NCBI GenBank assembly: GCA_021464525.1
Contig: JADRCO010000852.1
Coordinates: 1-25,503, forward strand
DNA: 25,503 nucleotides
Source of the DNA: Rhizophagus sp. LPA8_4_AMF
Lineage: Eukaryota > Glomeromycota > Glomeromycetes > Glomerales > Glomeraceae
Reading direction: 5' to 3'
A program made the position numbers and the translations under genes. The notes beneath the pieces were generated by a model. It was not told the origin of the DNA. It made no database searches and saw only the letters and a program-made list of their open reading frames with translations. This document shows, one piece after another, positions 19,505 through 25,503 of the stretch (position 1 is the stretch's first letter; each line of letters starts with the position of its first letter).

Positions 19505-21163
19505 CTAGTACATTTCATTTATAAATTCATAAATTTCAATATTTAAATCATTATAATGTTGAACTATAATATTATGTAATTTAAATTCTTTTACTTCATC
19601 TTCCAAAGAAAACAAGTCATCACTGTCAAAATTTTTAGTGTAACATTCTTGAAAAGCAAAATACTTTGTTCTTTTCTTTTTCATAATATATTCCTTTATA
19701 TAAGGTAAAATAATCTTGTTTTCTTCATTTTCTCGTGTTTCATCTCTAACATTACTGATTAATAACTTCTTGATATAAGTATTTTGAAAATTTTTCATAA
19801 ATATTTCAAAATCTTTTGTATTAATTATAAGAATCAAATTCAAATATTCTAATTTAGGAGGAAGAACTTGACCCAAATTTTGTAATATAATAGAACCAAG
19901 TTCATAACTTTCAATAGTGAGGTAATTAAGTTGATGTTTAATATTTTCAATTAAATGAAATGTCACATTAATATCCTGATCATTATGATCATGTAATTGC
20001 AAGAAATTGGTTTTTTTACAATATTTTATTATTAATTCTGATACTTGTTGTATCAATTCATCATGTTCAAGTCCAAAGTTTTCTAAATATTTACCAGATT
20101 TTTGCAATAATAATTGTAGTGGTTCAATTAATACTTCATCCATAATTAAAGATTTTAATTTAAATGGTTTAGTTATATTAATAATTTGTTGAGTAAAATT
20201 TGAATCTAAAGAGAAACAATAAAGAATATGAATAGATTCCAAACAGTTTAATTGTTCAAATACTTCATTCAAAACAATTATATCCTTAAAATCAATATAA
20301 TAAAATATAATTGTTCTCAAAGTATTGGTACAATTTGGATTCTTTAATGATAATAATGAATAATATAAAGGAAGGTTACAATTATAACTAAAATAAACTT
20401 TTTTGAGATTTTTTTGTGAATCAATTATGTGGGATAAATGTCTTTCAGCAGTTGAATGGCAAGATGATGGAAATATGAAATAAAGTGATAAAACAGAATT
20501 GCAATTAGAGTAAAGAAATTTTATAAAATTTGTTATATTTTCGGTTATTGATCCAAAACCAAGTGTTAAATTTTTAATATTATAAAGGAGATTTTGATTT
20601 TGTAAAATTAATTCAAAAATATCTTTAAAATATTCTAAATCATTACCAACAAGCATCGTAAATTCAAAAGTATGTATATTTGCTTCGTTTTCAATAAATA
20701 AACGAAATAATGACTTATATATAATTTTTGTATATCTTAAAGATTTTTGATCAACGATTTCTGGTATAATAAAGTCGGAAAATTGCTCATTAACTGTTGA
20801 AGTTCTAACAGCTGCAACCCATTTTTCAATAGAATCACTAATTCTACGAGTATCTAAATGTTGAATAAAACTAGGATAATTAAATAATGTATTCGAAGGA
20901 AATAAATCTTTATTAATTCCATATTCATTTAATTGTGTTTTATAATCATCATTTAAATTATATAAGTAGACTTCAATATAACGATAATTTTTAGGGTATT
21001 GCAGTAAAAATGGATTTTCCCATAATAGTGGAATTGCCAAACGACACCATAATCTATTTACTAGAATGCATGAATATAATGTTGAAGAATCATACCGAAA
21101 ATATTGTATAATATCACTTATTATTTCAGGAAAATCTCCCGAAAATATTTTCGTACATGCCAT
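19505..21163 (-). CDS. F-box / leucine-rich protein, 552 residues, intronless
   Basis: One uninterrupted frame runs from ATG 21163 (MACTKIFSGDFPEIISDIIQ) to FINEMY. The F-box lies at about residues 8-52 (FPEIISDII, LYSCILVNRLWCRLAI, LLWENPF), with the leucine-rich remainder in the same order as its neighbour at 13629-15302. By eye the two agree at about 80% over residues 1-120 and about 84% over the last 37, with several small indels in the middle (for example the shorter SYELGSIILQNLGQ segment). Role by family: substrate adaptor of an SCF ubiquitin ligase through SKP1; the substrate is unknown. The full frame and conserved ends suggest that both copies are maintained. The 5' leader is C/T-rich and AATAAA-like on the coding strand. 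Confidence 0.92.
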   Translation of the reverse strand: MACTKIFSGDFPEIISDIIQYFRYDSSTLYSCILVNRLWCRLAIPLLWENPFLLQYPKNYRYIEVYLYNLNDDYKTQLNEYGINKDLFPSNTLFNYPSFIQHLDTRRISDSIEKWVAAVRTSTVNEQFSDFIIPEIVDQKSLRYTKIIYKSLFRLFIENEANIHTFEFTMLVGNDLEYFKDIFELILQNQNLLYNIKNLTLGFGSITENITNFIKFLYSNCNSVLSLYFIFPSSCHSTAERHLSHIIDSQKNLKKVYFSYNCNLPLYYSLLSLKNPNCTNTLRTIIFYYIDFKDIIVLNEVFEQLNCLESIHILYCFSLDSNFTQQIINITKPFKLKSLIMDEVLIEPLQLLLQKSGKYLENFGLEHDELIQQVSELIIKYCKKTNFLQLHDHNDQDINVTFHLIENIKHQLNYLTIESYELGSIILQNLGQVLPPKLEYLNLILIINTKDFEIFMKNFQNTYIKKLLISNVRDETRENEENKIILPYIKEYIMKKKRTKYFAFQECYTKNFDSDDLFSLEDEVKEFKLHNIIVQHYNDLNIEIYEFINEMY

Positions 21164-21265
21164 AATGTAAACGAAAAAAAGGAAAAGGGGGGAATTTAAA
21201 ATCTTTTTTTATTCAGAAAGGGGTTATTTAAACTAATTTCACTAATTTCGGAATAGTTATCCGAT

Positions 21266-21297
21266 ATATTGTCGCACAAAATTTGCGTTGATCATTT
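21266..21297 (-). promoter_or_regulatory. conserved upstream box of F-box gene 2
   Basis: This is the counterpart of 15392-15423, with 29 of 32 positions identical, about 103-134 bp upstream of the ATG at 21163. Confidence 0.45.
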
Positions 21298-21916
21298 GGA
21301 AAGAATATTAATATTTATGAAAAAAGCGTTCGATTGTGTTACATGATCAACATGCAATTTATTAAAAAAAAAATTTAAAAAATACATTTCATAAATACAA
21401 ATAAACAACGTGAAGTACAATGGGTTTTTAAGATTACAATTAGGGTTTTTTTTTGTTTTCCCAATGTTTTTAACATGCAGTAAAGCTGTAAGATGTTGTA
21501 AGGATTTAAGACTTTAGGCAAAACTTGTTATGATTATTTATATCACGTTTTAGTAGAAATTTAAGTAATATTAAAATTTTTTTATTGTTAGGGCAAATTT
21601 TATTATTCAAAATTTGAGAATTTTTTTTGCATTCTTAACTTATTAATAAATATTTTTAATTAGTATCCTTAGAATCACTTTAGTTAAAGATTTATTTTAA
21701 TATAAATTCACCTAATTTTAAACATAAGTTATGAAAAATATTTATTTTTTTGGAAAATAAATATTATTCTACAAAAATAAATAATTTAGCCAATACTAAC
21801 GTTAGATTATACTTAAATAGAGCTTTTAGTTGAGCACAAATCCGCTTGATTTAAATAATAAGATGTTGAAATACATAATTTTTTGAAATTTCATGTTTGT
21901 AAATTAAATACCCAAA
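21298..21916. other. AT-rich intergenic DNA
   Basis: No coding-like stretch or repeat that I can support. Confidence 0.4.
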
Positions 21917-22460
21917 GCGGCGCTTATCGTAAACCGCAGCAGTAAAAATTTGTAATCCATGAGCTCTGATTCCAAAGAATGAAAATAAAAAACTTTTTTT
22001 TTAAGAAAATATTAATAAGAATAGAAAAAAATATTTAGAACTGAAAAAAAGGAAATCGACACTTACTGTGGTAAGTGCATCTCCTGATTCAGGAGTTCTC
22101 GATACTAAAAGATGAAAAAATTTTTTTTAAAAAATATATTAGTAAGGAAAAATTAAATAGAAAAAAATTGTAACATGAGAATCGATCTGAAAGGTCGAAA
22201 AAAATTTTAAAATAATAATAAAAAAATATTAGTAAAAAAAATAAAACAGAAAAAAAAAAATCAAAAGCGAATCGATGTTCACTATAGTACCGTAGCAGTG
22301 AAAGTGTCATCACACATCTCAATACTAAAAGAAGTTAAAAAATTCTGAAATAAAACAAAACAAATCAGTGCTTATCATTTCACTGTAGCATCGCGCCGAA
22401 CTCTGATCTGATCCTAAAAAGTCGAAAAAAAATATAAATAAATAAAAATAATTAGTAATC
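21917..22460. repeat. degenerate tandem array, units about 90-126 bp
   Basis: Related units alternate a GC-richer block with an A-rich block. The GC-richer blocks are at about 21917, 22060, 22178 (partial), 22270 and 22370 (CTTATCGTAAACCGCAGCAG, CTTACTGTGGTAAGTG, TTCACTATAGTACCGTAGCA, TTTCACTGTAGCATCGCG). Most then carry a TCTGAT / GATACTAAAA-like word. The A-rich blocks contain ATATTAGTAA or a close variant at 22009, 22135, 22226 and 22450. Unit identity is low, so the array is old. No promoter or gene is seen in it. Confidence 0.55.
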
Positions 22461-22594
22461 AATTTAGAATAATCTCCATATAGATAAATTGAATTGTGTA
22501 ATGTGAAATGTGTGATATATTATTGGGGTCATGTGTAAGTTCCAATAGCCAATTAATGAGATTTGTGTTAATCCAATTCTCCGGTTAGTGAAAT

Positions 22595-22660
22595 TTTGAT
22601 TGGTTCTTGCTAATAAAAAAAAAATAGTTTCGGTTTGGCCTTTTATAAACCGAAATTTTT
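22595..22660 (+). promoter_or_regulatory. orphan promoter-like segment with CCAAT and TATA words
   Basis: TTGATTGGTT (inverted CCAAT) lies at about 22598, then TTTTATAAACC at about 22641-22651. The TATA word sits in a perfect 9-bp inverted repeat, TTTCGGTTT / AAACCGAAA (22628-22636, 22647-22655), followed by a T-rich leader. No intact gene follows on the plus strand; the first plus-strand relic is the kinase, about 1.1 kb on. Confidence 0.35.
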
Positions 22661-22800
22661 TTCATTTTTTTTTTCAAACTTTCCTTTAATTTAACTTTCG
22701 AAATTGAGAATTAAATTTTTTTTTTTTTTGCATGTAGAGCTCAACAGGATTCCCATAGGTCTAATCTTGAGGAGTTAAGATATTATTCTAGTCGATAATG

Positions 22801-23057
22801 ATTGCACAAAGAAAATTAATCATCATCATCAATATAGTTTTAAGCAAAATCATATTCTAGAAAACGCTTTTTTTCATATTATATTTTTTTATAATGTAAA
22901 AAATTCTTTATTCTGCTCTTTTCGTAACGGCTTGAACAATAATTCCTTAATAAAGCTACTTCGTGAATTATTCAAAAATTTCAAATCGACAACTACATCA
23001 ATCATAATAATACAGGAAATTCCTGGCTCTAGATTTTGTAATGTTAAACAAAATGTT
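22801..23057 (-). pseudogene. decayed C-terminal part of a fourth F-box gene
   Basis: Minus-strand translation from 23057 gives TLQNLEPGIS, VVVDLKFLNNSRSSFIKELL and, after a short gap, YEKKR-FLEYDF, NYIDDDD and FSL, with stops. This follows the order of the intact F-box proteins: LQNLGQVLPPKLE, TKDFEIFMKNFQNTYIKKLL, IMKKKKIKYFAFLEYFF, SIEDDDLFSL. The match is at the protein-pattern level only, so it is much older than the fragment at 16966-17072. The N-terminal part is absent. Confidence 0.6.
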
Positions 23058-23120
23058 GTCCAAAAAAAAAGGTTTTTACATATTAATTTTTGGTAAAACT
23101 GGTATTAAAATGTAGCTAAT

Positions 23121-23708
23121 GACCCGAAGGAATATTTCACCGAAGAGATATTTCGCCGAAAGAACGTTTCGCTGAAATACCATTTCACCAAATTCCATTT
23201 TGCCAAAGCCATTTTATCAAATGCTGAATGGACATTTTTCCGAATGGACATTTCACCAAAAAATTATTCATTACATTTGGTTATTTTATTGTTTATATTA
23301 AATAAATAAAGAAATCTTTTCTAGAAAAAATTTTGAATTAGATGATTTTTATTAAATTTATCTCGTTGTTTATAATACATTAACTTTATTTTACTGAAAA
23401 TATTTATTTACAAAAAAGTAAGAATAAAAAAGTTATTTATTTATTGCTTAACAATTGAATGAATAATATCCTGGAAAAAAAACTCTTAAAAATAATTTTT
23501 TTATTTTCATTGTACGATGAATATTTTTTATTTTCGGCAAAATGTCCATTTGGCGCTATGGAATTCAGCGAAATGGAATTCGGCAAATGGATGGTTCGGT
23601 GAAATTGATTCGATAAAATATATTTTCTGCGAAATGTCCCTTCAGTGAAGCATCCCTTCAGCGAAATGGCTTCGGCGAAATGGGTTTCGGTAAAATGTAC
23701 CGTAACCC
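23121..23708. mobile_element. foldback-type element built of about 16-bp repeats
   Basis: The left arm (23121-23262) is a run of 15-16-bp units such as CGAAGAGATATTTCGC, CGAAAGAACGTTTCGC and CGAATGGACATTTCAC. The right arm (23533-23708) carries the same units in opposite orientation; read on the minus strand they are CGAAACCCATTTCGC, TGAAGGGACATTTCGC and CGAATTCCATTTCGC. Consensus is CGAAnnnnCATTTCRC. The two arms flank an AT-rich spacer of about 270 bp. An open frame on the minus strand at 23437-23730 simply reads through the repeats. Nested repeats in inverted arms are the layout of foldback transposons; the family is not identified. Confidence 0.7.
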
Positions 23709-23728
23709 TTTCAATTTTACACGAATGC

Positions 23729-25081
23729 AATTTGGTTCATGATGATTTCCATAGTGGTAATATACTTTTAGATGATTTAAGTGACACCTGCTGATTAAGT
23801 CATTTTGGATTAAGTAGACCGGTAAATCAAACCAGTTCAAATGAAATTTATGGAATAAATTCCTTATATTGCTCCAGAAGTTTTGCGTGGAAAACCATAT
23901 ACGAAAGCAGCTGATATTTATTCTTTTGGAATTATTATGTGGAAACTTACATCTGGTATTCCTGCTTTTTTAACGATAGATCTCATGATTTTAACTCTTT
24001 AGAAATTTGCCGCCAGTATATATAAGATTAATGAAGAGATGCTGGGATTCCGATCCTAAAAAAAAGACCAACAGTTAATGAATTAAGTGAAATTCTTTTT
24101 TTTGGGTTTCTTATTATGATGATTATCTAATAAAAGGATGGAATGAAAGATTACCTATTCCTAGTAAGCAAAAAAGATTTTAAAATATCTTTATTGAACA
24201 ATTCATTTTACTTTTTTACTTTAAGCAAAAAGTTGATTTTATTTATTAAAATTTTTTAGGCAATGAACCTATTATTGAATATCATCCATTATCTTGTTAT
24301 ACAAGCAGAAAAATAAATTATTATACGAAGCTAAATGAAATTTTAAGTAAAGAGGAATTAAGCACAAAATATATAATAAATGAAGAAAAAAAGTTTAGTA
24401 ATGAGACGATGTTATTAAGTGAAAGTTTTGGTATTAATTTTTCATGTTTTTTTTCATGAGTTCACATACAAGCAAAAATCTATTTTTTATTTATTAGAAG
24501 ATTGTAATGATTTTTGATTAAGTAAATTATATTTACAAAATTATTTTTGAATTATTTCCGCCCTTTTAAATTTATTAATGGATTCTTCAAATACAGTATT
24601 GAAGAACGAGAATCAATTAGCAAATAATTTTATTTAAAAATTCATCTTGGTAACTGAATGTAACACTTTACAGTATGAAGCTTTAATTCTTTCTCGTTAT
24701 ATCGCTAAAGTATAAGCGTCTTATTTAGAATGTTGCAACTTCCTGGTGATTGCATCAACAAAATTTGAAAGATATATGTTATATTACCATATTTTCCCAA
24801 GAACTCTGTTTTCATTAATTAATTTAGTCACATTTACAATATTATACATTTATATTGAATAATTTTAATTTTCTTGCACTATATTTTTATTATGACGAGT
24901 CACTCATTATACATGGAAGGAACTGTAAATACAATGAAGGACTCTTTCTAATGTTGCACTATTTTATTTTTATTTTTATTTTCCAGATGGTAATCACGAT
25001 AACAGTAATACAGCTAATACATTAACAAATATGAAGACTATTGTTTGTAAAAGAATTAATTATAAGCCACAGTGCCAATAA
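23729..25081 (+). pseudogene. broken TKL-type protein kinase gene
   Basis: Only the C-lobe and tail remain. The catalytic loop reads VHDDFHSGNILLDD at 23735-23776, where the usual HRD is HDD. A TGA stop follows, and the DFG motif reads SHFGLSRP (D to H). After a frame change come PYIAPEVLRGKPYTKAADIY then SFGIIMWKLTSGIPAF (APE and D-x-YSFG motifs, to about 23975). Another frame follows to about 24010, then VYIRLMKRCWDSDPKK and RPTVNELSEIL in yet another frame. The tail continues at 24260-24465 after a TTTTTAG acceptor (GNEPIIEYHPLSCYTSRKIN, then LNEILSKEELSTKYI). A last exon-like piece at 24987-25081, after TTTTCCAG, reads NHDNSNTANTLTNMKTIVCK to a TAA. The N-lobe is missing. Stop, frameshifts and lost catalytic residues make it non-functional. 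The style is that of the kinase families expanded in Glomeromycotina. Confidence 0.85.
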
Positions 25082-25503
25082 TCAGGTAAAAGTGCAAAAA
25101 ACGGCTATATGCTGTAATGTTTGTATCCAGATAGTATTCAGATAAACAAATCCGTCTCTGTCAAAAAACATTTGGTAGGTAGAAAGTAACGTAAATTGGC
25201 TAAGTGACGTAAAGTTACTAATTTAGGTCAATTTATGTTACTCCCCTTAATAAGGCATGGGACGTAAAGTTAATTATATCCACTTTACGTTACTGACGTT
25301 ACTCCCCTTATCTGTATATATTATATAATAAGGTATGGAATGTCAGAATGTAAGGAAGTAAGTTGTATTTACTTATTATGTCCCTGATTTTAAAATAATT
25401 TTGATTGGCTAATTTTTGATCGGTCAATTTTTAACAAATTTTTTCGTAAAAAAAAAATTTATGTATTGAAATTTTATTTACTATAAAATACAACCAAATA
25501 CAC
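25082..25503. other. intergenic DNA with a repeat cluster
   Basis: Outside the repeats at 25186-25341 the sequence is AT-rich and without a gene. TTTTGATTGGCTAATTTTTG at about 25400-25419 contains an inverted CCAAT word close to the right edge, which could belong to a promoter beyond the window. Confidence 0.35.
25186..25341. repeat. cluster of ACGTAAAG and GTTACTCCCCTTA repeats
   Basis: GACGTAAAGTTA occurs at 25206-25217 and 25261-25272. GTTACTCCCCTTA occurs at 25237-25249 and 25298-25310. ATAAGGCATGGGACGT and ATAAGGTATGGAATGT form a third degenerate pair. CGTAAAGT / ACTTTACG (25263-25270, 25282-25289) form a perfect 8-bp hairpin. Words alternate in orientation, which suggests a small decayed element or a site array. 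Confidence 0.5.

Noticed and set aside
23437-23840. Minus-strand open frames rich in HFAE/HFTE-like words
   Set aside because: They are translations of the 16-bp foldback repeats and of the antisense strand of the kinase relic.

Overview
The window looks like nuclear DNA of a filamentous fungus, most likely an arbuscular mycorrhizal fungus (Glomeromycotina, Rhizophagus-like). The signs are a very AT-rich background, small GT-AG introns (66-126 bp) with GTAAG-type donors, long intergenic stretches full of decayed coding DNA, a tandem F-box family, and a decayed tyrosine-kinase-like gene with the C-terminal style I associate with the expanded kinase families of that group. The lineage call is inference; no rRNA, tRNA or mitochondrial marker is present.

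Four genes read as intact. (1) 1959-2959 (+) is a six-exon gene for a 200-residue secreted protein. Its mature part strongly resembles a module known to me from bacterial AraC-type regulators and stand-alone bacterial proteins. (2) 10654-11674 (-) is a three-exon gene for a 273-residue surface protein with a signal peptide, an acidic segment, about eleven 9-residue Asn/Pro/Thr repeats and a C-terminal hydrophobic tail. (3, 4) 13629-15302 (-) and 19505-21163 (-) are two intronless F-box/leucine-rich paralogues, about 80% identical over their first 120 residues. They share a 32-bp upstream box with only three mismatches.

The rest is mostly a gene graveyard with mobile DNA. Relics: an unrecognised gene or genes at about 3899-8340 (+), two unrecognised minus-strand relics (8699-9530 and 12860-13487), two F-box fragments (16966-17072 and 22801-23057, same strand as the intact pair, so the family forms a local minus-strand cluster of at least four), and a broken TKL-type protein kinase at 23729-25081 (+). 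Mobile or repeat elements: a hAT-type miniature element with a perfect 8-bp target duplication (809-1144), a second terminal-inverted-repeat element (17667-18103) inside an A-rich tract, a foldback element built of about 16-bp repeats in opposite orientation (23121-23708), a degenerate array of roughly 110-bp units (21917-22460), and a GTTACTCCCC / ACGTAAAG repeat cluster near the right end (25186-25341).

No operon-like linkage exists. The intact genes are separately transcribed: one putative secreted protein, one putative wall or surface protein, and two putative substrate adaptors for SCF ubiquitin ligases. I saw no CRISPR array, tRNA or rRNA.
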